DNA from: Hormiphora californensis | Lineage: Eukaryota; Ctenophora; Tentaculata; Cydippida; Pleurobrachiidae | Length of the DNA: 64,000 bases | NCBI GenBank assembly: GCA_020137815.1 | Contig: CM035353.1 | Span: forward strand, 8,861,454 to 8,925,453 | Direction: 5' to 3' | Shown here: piece after piece, positions 10,731 through 21,457 of the stretch | Layout of the letters: the number at the start of each line of letters is the position of its first letter | How positions within the stretch are numbered: the stretch's first letter is position 1 | Made by a program: the position numbers and the translations under genes | The notes under the pieces: model-generated | Databases searched by the model: none | The model's input: the letters and a program-made list of their open reading frames with translations, nothing else | What the model was told of the DNA's origin: nothing

Positions 10731-11011
10731 TATCTCGCATATCGATCTCTATCGCTCTAACTCTCGTCTCTAGAGAGTTTGATTGTTGTTGGTTGGAAAA
10801 TTTCAAGTTGGGCATAAATACAGAATACACAATGTCAAACATACATGTAAAATATCTATGACCCAGTCCCGTGCGAAGAGATACGAGAAAACAGTGGAAA
10901 ACATGTGAAATGTGTAACAAAGTATCTCCACAAGCTTGTGGGACAGAAAATTGAAGATATGAGGGGATGATAATGATCGTGAATATGGTTGAATGGTATG
11001 ATGTGAAGAGT

Positions 11012-11998
11012 TCATACACATTCAATGACTCCCTTTCTCAACACATATTGTCTCGATGGGTTCTCAGCTCTCAGTTTCTGTAAAGTCTCAAGAGTTCTAC
11101 GTCTCTCTGCTCGCTCCTCAATCGTCCGATCAGGACCCAAAAACACCTTGCTGAATAACTGAGACTTTTTCAAGTCCTTAGCTTTCCTCAGAAGAACTAA
11201 TAGACTATCATGAGAAGCTAGTTTGGCGATAACTGGCCGGGCCTTACCCTCAGATCTGGTTCCAAGCCGCCTGCAATCTGTAAAAGGAAACTTCTCGTGT
11301 AGCTCCTCCATAATTCCAGTCACTGCAGCATCCGGGCTCTCCTCGTCATCAGCCTCCTCAAGGTTAAAGATAAGAAGATTCTTGTTCCTATCAATATCTT
11401 CCACAGCATCACGAGCAGGAGAAACTGTCCTCTGTATCACAGCTTGCAACTTAGAGGGCGCAACTGCTGCGGCACAATTACTGGAAACTACAGCTGACCA
11501 GGATTTCATTTCACGCTGCACTGTTTCGGTCACTGCCCGGGCTGTACTGATATCCTCGTCCTGTAACTGGATGATCTTCTTCTGTAGCTGGATAACCTCT
11601 TTCTGGCAGTCTCGCAACTCCTTCTCCAGTCCACGCACAACGTCCGTGTCCTCAGTTTCCTCCTCCACAGCACCAGTATCCGCTCCTTCCTCTTCATCCT
11701 CCGGCTCACTGGGATCCTTGGAATTCAGCTCATCACGCTCTCTCTTAGCAGCGTCAACCAGCAAAGGCAAACATTTCTTGACTAATAGCTGAGACATAGT
11801 AGATGTGTAACCAAACAGAACATTAGAAGGCTGATTCTTGATACTCAGTATCCTCAACAACTCCTCAACCATGAACCCCGTCCAGCTTGTCAAAGAAATC
11901 AATGGCAAAACACTAACCCCCAATGAGAAAACATGAAGAACAGCCATTAAGAATGAGTACCGAAATCTAGTCAGATCGAAAAGGACATAGAACGGCAT
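11012..11998 (-). CDS. LINE ORF1 protein (coiled coil plus RRM-like domain), orphaned
   Basis: A 328-codon open frame on the minus strand in an intron of gene 1. Residues 1-50 are hydrophobic; the true start may be the internal Met at about residue 43. Residues 85-160 are acidic then a Glu/Gln/Leu coiled coil (GLEKELRDCQKEVIQLQKK). Residues 205-325 match the RRM-like ORF1p fold of L1/CR1-type elements: NLLIFNLEE, CRRLGTRSEGKARPVIAKL, LLRKAKDLK, VFLGPDRTIEERAERR, YVLRKGVI. ORF1p binds the element's own RNA as a chaperone. No ORF2 follows the stop at 11012. The frame is intact, which suggests recent loss of ORF2 or a recent truncated copy. Confidence 0.7.
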   Translation of the reverse strand: MPFYVLFDLTRFRYSFLMAVLHVFSLGVSVLPLISLTSWTGFMVEELLRILSIKNQPSNVLFGYTSTMSQLLVKKCLPLLVDAAKRERDELNSKDPSEPEDEEEGADTGAVEEETEDTDVVRGLEKELRDCQKEVIQLQKKIIQLQDEDISTARAVTETVQREMKSWSAVVSSNCAAAVAPSKLQAVIQRTVSPARDAVEDIDRNKNLLIFNLEEADDEESPDAAVTGIMEELHEKFPFTDCRRLGTRSEGKARPVIAKLASHDSLLVLLRKAKDLKKSQLFSKVFLGPDRTIEERAERRRTLETLQKLRAENPSRQYVLRKGVIECV

Positions 11999-11999
11999 T

Positions 12000-12370
12000 T
12001 TCGAACGCAGAGATGAGAGACAGCGAGACTTTCAAACGCACGATAGTTTGAGAAACGAAGGACAGAGAGAACGCGAGAGAGAGAGAGACGAGGAGAGAGA
12101 GATGCAGAGAGACTAGAAAGAGTACGAGAAGCGAGAGAGTACGAATGCGGAGAGAGCAGCACGAGAGAGAGAGAGAGATGAGAGACAGACGATGGATCGA
12201 GAGAGAGAGAGACGAGAGAGAGAGAGATGAAATGAGAGAGCAGAGATGAGAGAGAGAGAGGAGAGAGATGAGAGAGAGAGAGAGGAGATGTAGGAGAGCG
12301 AGGAGTTTAGAGGAGAGACGAGAGCGTCAGCTGGGATGAGAGAGAGAAGAGAGATTGGATGATTTTGAGT

Positions 12371-12425
<55 letters not shown>
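12000..12425. repeat. Purine-rich (GAGA)n tract
   Basis: About 370 bp of imperfect GAGAGA and ACGAGAGA units ending in a clean GA run at 12373-12425. It fills the gap between the LINE ORF1 and the Myb-LINE tail. Confidence 0.85.
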
Positions 12426-12429
<4 letters not shown>

Positions 12430-12430
12430 A

Positions 12431-12584
12431 GAGATCCCCCATCGTGATCGGAGCTCTTGGCGGAGTCAGTCCCCGACTGGAGAACTACCTGCAGGTTATA
12501 ACCCGGCAAATCTACCCCACACGGGTCCAAAAATCAGTCCTCTTCAACTCTATGAACACGCTCCGGAAAGTTCTCGACATGTAA
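12431..12584 (+). pseudogene. C-terminal end of a Myb-type LINE reverse transcriptase
   Basis: The + strand reads PIVIGALGGVSPRLENYLQV then VQKSVLFNSMNTLRKVLDM and stop. The pattern (V/I)GALG-x5-LE-x-YL ... LQKS-x-L-x4-LRKVL is the hallmark C-terminus of a LINE group common in cnidarians and sponges whose N-terminus carries Myb/SANT-like repeats, as at 62712-64000. It directly follows a GA microsatellite at 12373-12425, so the copy is 5' truncated. Confidence 0.55.
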
Positions 12585-12930
12585 CCAGCCTCCTGTAACC
12601 CCATAAGTTGTATATATATATTTTTTAATCTTTAAATTTTCGTCCATTCCTGCTTGTACCTAGGCTGCCTTAGATTCCTTTGCAGCAGGCTGGGCTTCTT
12701 GTGCTCTGTCAGTTGTCACCATGAGCTTTATTCCCCCTTTTTTATATTTACTCTTACCTTACCCATATGTACATTGTTTAACTTACCCTTATGTACATTG
12801 TTCTACCTAACTCCGCAGGCCCTCAGATCCAACAGAATCCGGGCCCGGGGGATTGAACCCTGCTCTCGCACGGGGCCTCACGGCCCCGTGTGGGAGTAGT
12901 GTGTGTAGTGAACCGAGAGAGAATTAATAA
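12585..12930 (+). repeat. 3' UTR of the Myb-type LINE
   Basis: It follows the stop of the fragment above. It contains a repeated CCCWTATGTACATTGTT motif, CTCCGCAGGCCCTC and a G/C-rich palindromic stretch near 12840-12890. A second copy of the same motifs is at 34550-34620, so this tail is dispersed. Confidence 0.45.
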
Positions 12931-13370
12931 CTTACTTACTTACTTGATACTTGGTTCGGTCTCCTCAATCATTCGAGTGGCCGGCTTCCGGTATCCTCAC
13001 TCTTAGCGTCGTCAGCCGTCGCCACTCCTTTCTATCTGTCGCAATATTAGTAACGGCACGGGAGATTGGGACCGTCCCGTAGCATCTCGGAAGTCATTGA
13101 GCACACAAGAGGGCTATGCTTTTCGTGGTCTTCCTCTCTAACGTTTGCCATGAGTAGGTAATAGGTGCCCAATTATAAAGCCTGTTAGGAACCCTGTCCT
13201 CAGGCATCCTGACCACATGACCAAAACTGAAACCAACGGATGAGAGCGGCTCTATTCCAGCTCTCTCCAATACACAACAGTCCTGGGCCTGAGTGGTGGT
13301 CCAAGCTTCACAACCATACAGGAGAATCGTCAATACAGCAGCCCTATAAATCCGAATTTTGATAGTCAGA
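12930..13370 (-). pseudogene. RTE-like LINE 3' fragment with (GTAA)n tail
   Basis: The minus strand from about 13370 reads ILLYGCEAWTTTQAQ, then after a short gap FGHVVRMPEDRVPNRLYNW. LLYGCE-x-WT and the GH-x2-RM-x2-R-x-PNRL motif are typical of the region after the palm in RTE-like reverse transcriptases (compare LLYGCETWTL in 38208-39251). The TTAC run at 12930-12945 would be its 3' tail, as at 38190-38200 in the other copy. Frames are broken. Confidence 0.5.
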
Positions 13371-13539
13371 GTTTTTGATATTCACTCTGCGGCTGAACAA
13401 ATGAACCAGACGGGTATAATGTCGCAACAAGTTTCGAGGATCTACCTCTTCATCGGGCTCAAATTAATTTGTTTAAAGTAGTGTTGAAAAGTTAGTCTGA
13501 AGCCAAATGTAAGAAGGTGCGGGCAAGCGAACTTTGACT

Positions 13540-13681
13540 TTTTGCAATATTTATACCAAAAAATCGCTTTCCAGCGCCAATTTTATCTGTAAAACGCGCA
13601 ACAGGGTCGAGATTTAGAGCTCTGTTGCGCGTTCTGGGGCCATAAACACGGCATCTCGCGAGCTGACCGGAATTGACCCCA
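13540..13681. repeat. Dispersed repeat with an inverted copy at 54182-55390
   Basis: It contains AACGCGCAACAG twice in inverted orientation and CATCTCGCGAGCTGACCGG. The 54.2 kb copy is inverted and split by a 1.06 kb foldback. Confidence 0.55.
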
Positions 13682-13747
13682 TTGGTATTGAAGATACTTC
13701 ACACTCTGTTTGGCGCACCGGCAAGAGAGGGGTAACTTTGTTACCAA
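13682..13747. mobile_element. 66-bp MITE with TTGGTAWYGAAG ends
   Basis: It starts TTGGTATTGAAGA and ends GGTAACTTTGTTACCAA. A longer relative with a clear 8-bp duplication is at 39712-39805; a left end is at 25374-25400 and a right end at 53640-53665. Confidence 0.6.
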
Positions 13748-13795
13748 GATTTTGATTCATCTAACTATTTATATTAACATCTGGCTCAACCTCAG

Positions 13796-14034
13796 GTCAT
13801 ATGGGATACGGTGATGGTGTATGTTCTAAAGAAAAACCGGTTCAAGGACCTAACATTAGGGGCCGATACGCTCGAGACCTCCGTGGGGATAAAGACGTGC
13901 TTTGGGAATTTACTAATGATTCCGATTATAGTAACACAGGATCTGATAACGGTTTAGGGCACTACAGCGAGAAGCAGAGTTTCATTGGTCTACAAAACAA
14001 GTTTCGAGATTCTAAGAGTATGAATCTTAAATAA
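13796..14034 (+). CDS. Gene 1, terminal coding exon 5
   Basis: The acceptor CAACCTCAG precedes GTCAT; with the G left by exon 4 it reads GHMGYGDGVCSKEK. The exon encodes 79 residues plus TAA. AATAAA at 14030-14035 overlaps the stop codon, so the mRNA probably ends a few tens of bases later with almost no 3' UTR. The C-terminal part is polar (Asn, Asp, Ser, Gly rich). A 66-bp inverted-repeat element sits about 50 bases upstream of the acceptor. It cannot be joined in frame to the next downstream exon, so I treat it as the end of gene 1. Confidence 0.6.
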
Positions 14035-14214
14035 AGGACTAATTGCGAAAAAGAGTGTTAAAAATTGAAATGTCAATAATATTGTTTTGAACCAAAATTT
14101 TTGCCCATTTTCACTGTTTTTTCTCACTCGCCAGTACTACAGGGTGTTCACACTTCACTGTTCATTTTAGAATTAGAAAAATTTCATGTATTTAGCAGGG
14201 TGGCCCCAGCACGG

Positions 14215-14350
14215 ATTTTTTGGGGGGGGGGGTGGTGTGGCCGAAGGCCACACTTCAACTCCAAACTTAACGACCGAGGCCGAGGGAGCTGCGGCAGGGG
14301 GTTTGGGGGGCGCAGCCCCCCAACGGGGTCCAGGGGCAGAGCCCCAGTGC
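14215..14350. repeat. GC-rich hairpin repeats (GGGGGGCGCAGCCCCCC type)
   Basis: Short G/C palindromes GTGTGGCCGAAGGCCACAC, GGGGGGCGCAGCCCCCC and GGGGCAGAGCCCC follow one another. Related motifs recur at 15230-15620, 8530-8600 and 48700-48900. Confidence 0.6.
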
Positions 14351-14542
14351 GAACATTGTAAAAATCTGCAACGAATCTGAATTTTTCGTCAAATTTATGC
14401 GTCAACGATTTTTTGTCAAAATTACCATTTAGAGGGGTTCGTTTTATTGTCCAATTAACGTTTCAATTATTACTTGTTACAGTTCTGTCGCACAAGATCA
14501 AGAAAGTTAGAAAACGAAACAAAAATATTTCTGAAAAAATTT

Positions 14543-14625
14543 GTCGACACAGAGATTCGAACCCATGATGGAGTCGGGTACTCGAATTCGTGTCATATCG
14601 TTAGACCGTGCGACCATGGAGGGAT
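14543..14625 (-). repeat. Degenerate tRNA-Leu/Ser-like sequence
   Basis: The minus strand holds TGGTCGCACGGTCTAACG (box A-like) and, about 45 bases later, GGGTTCGAATCTC (box B). The spacing suits a tRNA with a long variable arm, but the acceptor and T stems do not pair well. It is a pseudogene or SINE head. Confidence 0.5.
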
Positions 14626-15214
14626 TGTATAACTGACAATTCACATAAATTTATACTACTGTGTGTACACAGTTCACGATTTGACGCAGTAACCATATAT
14701 GGCAACAAGTTGCTATAGCAACTTGTTGCAGAAATCGAGTTGAGTGGAGTTCAGGGGGAGAAGAATTCTGTTGCAACCGAGTTTGAACTATCATGTGCTA
14801 CGAATAAAGAAGAATTCTCTCTCAAGAAAATGTTTGTGTAAAATTTCATACTTCATAATACCAAGTACTCAATTAATATGGCCCGTGCATGTCCTTGCTG
14901 GGTATATTGGGCTTCATTAGTAATCATAAATAGTTGAATATGCGTGCGCGTCAACTGAAACACAAGGAAAGTTTCTATTCTGGAATTACAAAAAAGTGTC
15001 CTGGTATTAACTTGAGCTAGATAACTCCGCGTGCACCGTGTGACATTACGGTTGGTAACCCCCATACATGGGCTCTACCCCGGTTGGTCCAAGACGGTAC
15101 ACCAAGTGCTAGGTGCCCATGTGGCCCCCTGGCCTGCTGGACAGATGAAGAAATGCAATTTTTGTGTTTCTTTTTGGTAAAATTTGCAACGAACTAAATT
15201 CGCGAATTCGTACA

Positions 15215-15735
15215 ATGTTCGCACTGGGGGCAGAGCCCTTGGTGGGGGAGAGGGGGCGAAGCCCCTGGAAAATTTTGGTTTTTGATGAATTATAAGCAAT
15301 TTAGAGCAACTTTTTAACACTTTTCAGCTCTTTTAGAAAACTTTTTCAACGAGTTTCAGTCACAAGGGGCGAAGCCCCCGGAAATTTTGATGAATTAAAG
15401 CGATTTAGAACAATATTTTATCGATTTTCAGCGCTTGGTGGGGGCAATTTTCAGCCCTTTTAGAAAACTTTTTTAATGATGTTCAGCCCCTGGTGTGGGT
15501 AAGGGGCGAAGCCCCCGGAAAATTTTAGTTTTTGATCAATTTTAAGCAATTTAGAACAATATTCTAACGATTTCAGCCCTTGGTGTGGGTTGGGGGCGAA
15601 GCCCCCGCAAAATTTTAGATTTTGATCAATTTAAAGCAATTTAGAACACATTTTAAAGCTATTTTACCACCCCCAACAACCCCTGTTTGAAAAGTTTTGG
15701 GGGGGTGGCCACCCCCCCCCCCACCACCCCAGGCT
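15215..15735. repeat. Tandem repeat of about 110-130 bp with GGGGCGAAGCCCC
   Basis: Four imperfect units, each with GGGGGCGAAGCCCC, then AAAATTTT, TTTTGATNAATT, AGCAATTTAGAACA and TTTTCAGCCCTT. It ends in poly-G and poly-C tracts near 15700-15725. Confidence 0.75.
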
Positions 15736-16389
15736 GGGGCCACCACTGGTATTTAGCGTGAGCCAGTTAAAATTTACCGTAATCTGGGGTAGCTTGGTTT
15801 TGCAGGGTAACTTAGTAGATATAGTAGAGAATACCGGCGGCTTCTAGGGTTGAACAACATGTAAAACACGGTGGTTTGTTAACTGTTTCGGCGTCAACGC
15901 CTTCGTCAGAACTAAAGAAAATGGAAACTTTACAAAATAATAAATATATATCTCGTTAGATCAACTAAAATTATTACTACGACACAACTAAAGACTAAAA
16001 CGACCAACATTCGGGGCCTGGCAAGGCCCCCCGACCCGAATATAACCCAAACTCAACCCATCCCCCCCTAAAACACCCCCCCCCCCCTAAAACTAAAACA
16101 ACGGGGCCGAGCCGACAGGCCCTTAAGAAAAAAAACCATAAAACCATAAAACCATAGATATTTTTTAGAGTGAAAGTTTTGAAGCCCCCTGAAGTAGTAG
16201 AGAGGTGTTCTATGGCTCGTTGGAAAGGTCTCGAGGTCCCGCGACGTATAGGGGGTGTGGCGATGGCCATACCCAAACCTATAAGGGGTAGGACGCGAAA
16301 AACAGTCAAAATAAGGGGTATACAGAACTCGGCAATTAGAAGGAGTAGAATGGTGTTCTAGGGTGCGTTCGAAAGCTCTCGAGGTCCTG

Positions 16390-16472
16390 AAGTAATTGGA
16401 ATGTAATTGGAAGTAATTACATGTAATTAAAATGTAATTACATGTAATTAAAGGGTAATTACATGTAATTAA
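16390..16472. repeat. Palindromic tandem repeat (GTAATTACATGTAATTA)
   Basis: Three to four units of about 21-22 bp, each containing TAATTACATGTAATTA, itself a perfect palindrome. Confidence 0.85.
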
Positions 16473-17144
16473 AAGGTCTGCATGATCCCAAATGACAATT
16501 CAGACATATTTTGACATATTTGGAGGCCCTGAGACCAGCGGGTGGCCAAATTTAATCCGGTTTCGGGTCGGCTGACGTAAAAACTCCGCGTTTTGGTCGA
16601 GGTATACTAAAAACGACTAAAACGACCTAGAATTACTAAAACGACAAATAACCACTGAACCCGAAACTAGAGAATTAACTATGAAACAAACACACGGGTC
16701 AAAAACGGGTCAAGAAAAGAGAGGGGGAAGAGAGAGCAAGGGAGGTGCACCCAAATATGGTACATAGTAGAGAGAGAGAGAGAGATTGTGATATAACAAG
16801 TATCTGGAGAGTGAGAGATATTATACATGTGTACTGGTAATAATTGTTTTAGTAGTTTCCCATAGCAGGGCGATTTCTCAAGAAGAGCGGTTTCTCGTTA
16901 GAGCGGTTTCTCATTTAGAGCGGTTTCTCATATAGAGCGGTTTGTCACGAAGACCAAGCAGGCAATTTAATGCTAGATTGATTCAAGCATTGTATGTCTC
17001 TTAAATTTCTTTATAGAAACTTTCCTTGTGTTTTGGCAAAGCAACTAGACTATGGGGTATTGAACTCAGAACTGAGAAGAAATAAAGGGAAGTGGATATA
17101 TCGTGTGATAGTACCAAGGAAAGATAAGGATTGCGGTCATTGAG

Positions 17145-17928
17145 AGGGGGAATGAATGGAAGGGAAGTAGGGAAAATTGGGAAAAAATTGTTCTGAGATA
17201 TTGACCAAAAGGCTACTTTTCGGGAAATATGTTAGGGGGCCACCACCTTTTTTTTGCCCATTGCCCATTGGGCATTTGCCCATTGCCCATTGCGAATTTT
17301 GGTTTTGCCCATATGGGCAAAAATGGGCAAAATGGGCAAAAGTGGGCAAAAATGGGCAAAATGAAATTTTTAGTGTTTTTTGTTGTTTTTTCAACTCTAT
17401 AACTTGATTTTAATTCTTTAAAGTGAGAGAGAAAAGCCCTGATTATGATAAAACACACCAAATACCATTCTGACCGAGTTATATCAAAATCAGGGCTGTT
17501 CACTTTCACTCTGAATAAGTTAAATCAAGTTATAGAGTTGAAAAAACGACATATAACACTGAAAATTTCATTTTGCCCATTTTTGCCCACGTTTGCCCAT
17601 TTTTGCCCAAAGTCCCACGATTTTTGAAAATTCAGTTTTGCCCATTATATGGGCAAATATGGGCGAAAAAAAGGTGACGCCCCCCCCCCCCCAATATGTT
17701 AACCTCCAATATTTTGTGAACCGCTAGGGTTTACACGATGAAACTTTGCAGTCACGCTCTCCTTGGTTTCTACTGTCTCAAGTCATCCCTCGTGTGATTT
17801 ATTGAGGTTAACTTCGATTTTGGGGCAAAAGTTAACCTCAAATTTCGCCTTAACGGTGCACGCTAAAACGATTCCAACTATTCCATCAGGACTTCTTAGA
17901 TCCGTCGACCCCCCCCCCCCCTCTGGCC
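17145..17928. mobile_element. TTAA-type foldback element, left-truncated, with a nested insertion
   Basis: The right end CCCCCCCTCTGGCC abuts TTAA at 17929-17932 and matches 37572-37590. The body matches 37225-37590 except for the block 17235-17692. The left arm is missing. Confidence 0.7.
17235..17692. mobile_element. 458-bp poly-G/C-ended foldback inserted in the TTAA element
   Basis: It is flanked by AATATGTTA on both sides (17226-17234, 17693-17701); the uninterrupted target AATATGTTAACCTCC is at 37312-37326. Arms start with a G run then CACCTTTTTT, and contain many (N)TGGGCAAA units. The loop carries AAGCCCTGATT and its inverse. A larger relative is at 43394-44247. Confidence 0.85.
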
Positions 17929-18784
17929 TTAAAAAGCGGTTTTTAGGGTCCAACTTTGAGGGGCTGTAGCAAAAATATGAATTCGAGTTAAGGGCTAAAA
18001 TTGCATATATTTGAGGTCTGCTTGACATGCCCTACAACCCCATATGGAGAGCTAAGCGGGTACTCGACAAAAATTTCGCCGAGGTGTACCCTTAAATGAG
18101 AGGTGACCTAAAACTAAACTAGTTATATCTGGTGTACTGGGTCTAGAACAGGATTATTTGGTTCAGAAATTTTCGAGTGTGGTTCTGGCAAGGAATTATT
18201 TTAGGAGAATGCTAAAAAGTGGAACAAAGTTACCCCAGATTACGGTATTCAAGAAATGCACCCTATAATCGAGAACTTTGTCTCCGCAAAATTTCAACTT
18301 CGAAGCTTTAACCGTTTTCAATAGCTAAGCTCCCGGGATTTTGGTGGTACATATATATCACTGCGCTGGTAAGCGTAAAGGTGGCCCCAATCGCCATCCC
18401 CTTCCCAAAAACTTTTCCCGAAAAAGTGGCCCCGCTTGCAAACAGCGTAGATAAAACAATTTCGAAGTTTGGCACATTTTGGCACTTTTCGATTCCCCAT
18501 AACTCCAAAACCAGATGAGCTAGAAAGCTGAAATTTGGTACTAAGAAGCTTCATATTTTTTTTTTTTATTGGAAGAAGTTTCAAACGGTTACGGAAACAA
18601 TTCGCATTTTTTAGAGATCAAATAATATCACACGCCGTTATATCGTTGTTGCCACTAGACTAGATTTACAGTTAGAGAGGGGAGGCGCCGCGAGGAGAGT
18701 AGGCGACCCGCAGAAGTGGCAGCGGTATTGCAATTGGAACATTCATGTGATGAGTTGGTGAAGTGATGTGGGGTGATGGGAAAA

Positions 18785-19126
18785 TCATAGAATATTATCG
18801 ATATCAATATAACCGAAAAGGTTGAGCTTGAGCTTAGTCAGAAAGATGGGTAAAGTTTCACTCTGTCGAAGTTCGTATGGCAGCAAATTCCAGGACCTGG
18901 TAGTCCTGTGGAAAAAGCTGTCACGCAAAGTAGAGGAGCACTTGTGACTGTTACTCGTGTCCACAAGGGTGGTACGGTCTAGGCCAGCAATAATGTCACG
19001 ATTTTGACGCGTAGGTCGAAGATCGGCAACATCAACTGGCCTTATAGAATCAGGAATGTCAATCTGTACCATATATAAACCTCTACAGTGTGGGGATAGG
19101 CAGGTAATCACTGCGCTGGCAAGCAC
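18785..19126 (-). pseudogene. LINE ORF2 C-terminal end (CR1/jockey-like)
   Basis: The minus-strand frame ends SSTLRDSFFHRTTRSWNLLP then LPIFLTKLKLNLF. SFF-x-RT-x-R-x-WN-x-LP-x2-(I/L)R followed by F-x-x-L is the typical last 50 residues of CR1/jockey/RTE-type reverse transcriptases. There is no polymerase domain. A 98-bp inverted-repeat element abuts its upstream end at 19128-19225. Confidence 0.55.
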
Positions 19127-19127
19127 A

Positions 19128-19225
19128 TCATCAGCTCAAATTAATTTGTTTAAAATAGTGTTGAAAATTTTGAAACTGTTTCAAAGTTTCAAACTTTTCA
19201 ACATTACAAATTCATTTGAGCTGAT
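19128..19225. repeat. Small inverted-repeat element
   Basis: CATCAGCTCAAATTAATTTG at one end and its near reverse complement at the other, with arms of about 45 bp. The same half sequence (CTCAAATTAATTTGTTTAAA) is at 13455-13485. Confidence 0.55.
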
Positions 19226-19427
19226 GATTACGTTACACGTCGAAACCGTCCCGATTATATTTTCCCGAAATAAGATCTCCGACTCGTCTGTAGTCCTAAA
19301 TAACCACTATTTTATTGCATTTTTGGCCAAATTTGGTCCATTTTCCCAAATTTTCGTTAGAAATTGAGTGTGTCCAACTGTTATTAATTCAAATTTTATC
19401 GTTATAGTGATGATATGTCGGTGAAAG

Positions 19428-19931
19428 ATGGCACAACTCCTTTCCTCCCCTCGTCGGCTTTACTGTCCTACTGACGTTGGCACTGACAGCCCCAACACTA
19501 CAGCAATAATGGAGAGGGATGGTATTAAGAATATGTTGCAATCTAAGGAAGCAGTAGATGAAACAGACTCTAAAGCATCAGGGATATCTTCATTATGCAA
19601 AGCAGATAACAACGGAATGTCAGAAATTTTATTAATATCCACTAACACTGGTAATGCCATGGAAGATAAAGACGATACGATAGTGGACAATAATTCGACA
19701 ATTTTAGATGATAGAAAGGGAACTGCATCGGGAAAAAATATACTAGTTGTAAAAACTTCTAACCAGAGTAATATCCCAATTCGAACACTATCTAACACCA
19801 ACCTTCCGCGAATTGACCCGATTTCAAACACCAACAAAAATTGTTCGACAGCATCACAGGATACCATAGCCTCCTTAGACGGCGATGTGATAACAATTAA
19901 TGATGATGATGATGATGTGATAGTGACTCAG
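19428..19931 (+). CDS. Gene 2, first visible coding exon (PHF21-like candidate)
   Basis: This exon encodes 168 residues starting MAQLLSSPRR. The ATG has A at -3 and G at +4, an in-frame TGA lies just upstream (19422-19424), and a possible acceptor (TTATAG at 19402-19407) suggests a noncoding leader exon. The exon is Ser/Thr/Asn/Asp rich and probably disordered. Near the end, VITIN followed by five Asp and VIVTQ resembles a SUMO-interacting motif (inference). The donor is CAG|GTAATT, phase 0. The nine exons from here to 58449 join into 536 codons with no phase conflict. The PHF21 link rests on the last exon. Confidence 0.6.
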
Positions 19932-20339
19932 GTAATTATAACGTTGAGGAATGACTATTTTTCTGATCGGATGACTATTGTATAGGGAGCTTGGAACCGT
20001 GTCCTTCTAAACTAATCTTGACAGCCTGCTCCTTCATTAAAACATTTGTGCCATCTGCAGTTTTGCTGTGACGCAATTCCGTAACTATGTACTTACTATA
20101 GAGGCTAAAACAGAAGTTGTGCTATACACAGTGCACACACAGAGGCTGCTTACAGCGATTGCTTTAATCTCTTCTTCCGCCGTGTGCGTTCCTGGCATGA
20201 CCACTTCGTTCATGTTGCTATAAAGCTCTCTATCTCTCTCTGAGTCTCTCTCTAGCTCTCTATGTCTCTATGTCTCTATTTCTATCTATCTGTCTCTATC
20301 TGTCCATCTATCTCTATCTCTCTCGCTGTCCCTATATCT

Positions 20340-20350
20340 CTATCTCTCAT

Positions 20351-20433
<83 letters not shown>

Positions 20434-20470
20434 ATCTCACTCTCTCTCTCTCTTTCTCTCATTCTCTCAC
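20340..20470. repeat. (CT)n microsatellite
   Basis: A CT run of about 75 bp within a longer imperfect TCTCTATC/TCTCTC tract from 20225. Confidence 0.95.
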
Positions 20471-20489
20471 TCTCTCACTCCATCTCTTC

Positions 20490-20865
20490 ATTATGTCGGG
20501 CTGATGAACATGTAGATTAGAGTGGCAGGGATGGTGATGAACATCAAGGGTGATCAGAACTCAGAAGAGGGCCGCTTAGCTTGTAACGTGTCGAATTAGG
20601 TGATTAAGGGGGGGGGGGGTACGTAGGTAGAAAATCTTTGGCATTCATCGGGGCCGCAGCAGTAGATGGCAAAACACCACAGGAACACGCGACACAACAT
20701 TAAACAACATGCATGCGCACGTGCAATATTCACACCCTTGCCCACCAACCATTACAACCCCTTGATTTGCACGGGCAAATGGGGCAAATTGTTGCACGCT
20801 AGTGTTGCAAGCTAGGATACTCCATCATACTCACCACGCCACTCATTTCTACTTTATAATATAGA
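20490..20865 (-). mobile_element. Helitron-like unit B
   Basis: On the minus strand it starts TCTATATTATAAAGTAGAAA at 20865, directly after the CTAG end of unit A. The body (GGCAATCAT-like, CACCACAGGAACACG, GCACGTGCA) is related to 21458-21923 and 4863-5379. The far end is not resolved. Confidence 0.5.
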
Positions 20866-21457
20866 CTAGAGAGCCCAGGCAAAAGAACAAAAAACTCTCA
20901 CACCCTATTGACTCATCTCAATCCCGATCCCTGGCTTAAATGCCTACTTTGTTCCCTACGGCGCCGCTTCGCGGCACCTCCGGTCGCGAGATCATACTCC
21001 ACACCCCTTCCCCCTGTTGACTCCCCTCAGTTCTCACCCCTCTTATCCCTATTGACTCCCCTCGGCCCCTATTGAATCATATCGTCCCCTATTCACTCCA
21101 TATCACCCTCTATTCACTCCCCTATAACGCCATAATGAATACTCCCCTCACCCCTCTCTCAATCTGTGACCTGAAGCAGTTCAGAACCCCACAGTTTCCC
21201 TCATTTTCACTATTTCCCTCATAACTCGGTCGTTTCTCAACCAATTTTAAAAATCTTGGGCTCATTAGAAAGATAATCTCAAGCTCTTTCCAAAGAGCTA
21301 TTATCCCCCAAGATTATAATAGCTTTAAATTCGCACGAGCACGCCCCAGACCCCACCAAAAACCCCTAACAACAACGTCAATTTTCCACGTGCAAGCCCT
21401 GAAAACCCCTCCTCCCCCAAATTGTGTCTTGCACTGTTCTCTGCTTTATAATATAGA
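20866..21457 (-). mobile_element. Non-autonomous Helitron, unit A (592 bp)
   Basis: On the minus strand it starts TCTATATTATAAAGCAGAG at 21457 and ends GGGCTCTCTAG at 20866. The same element stands alone at 45846-46430 with clean A and T flanks, which proves both ends. No Rep/helicase frame is present. Confidence 0.75.

Noticed and set aside
11223-11792. Ser-rich 189-codon frame on the + strand
   Set aside because: Shadow of the LINE ORF1 on the opposite strand.
14034-19931. Joining gene 1 to gene 2 as one gene
   Set aside because: Exon 5 of gene 1 ends in a stop with AATAAA, and every possible acceptor before 19428 leads to an early stop in the required phase.
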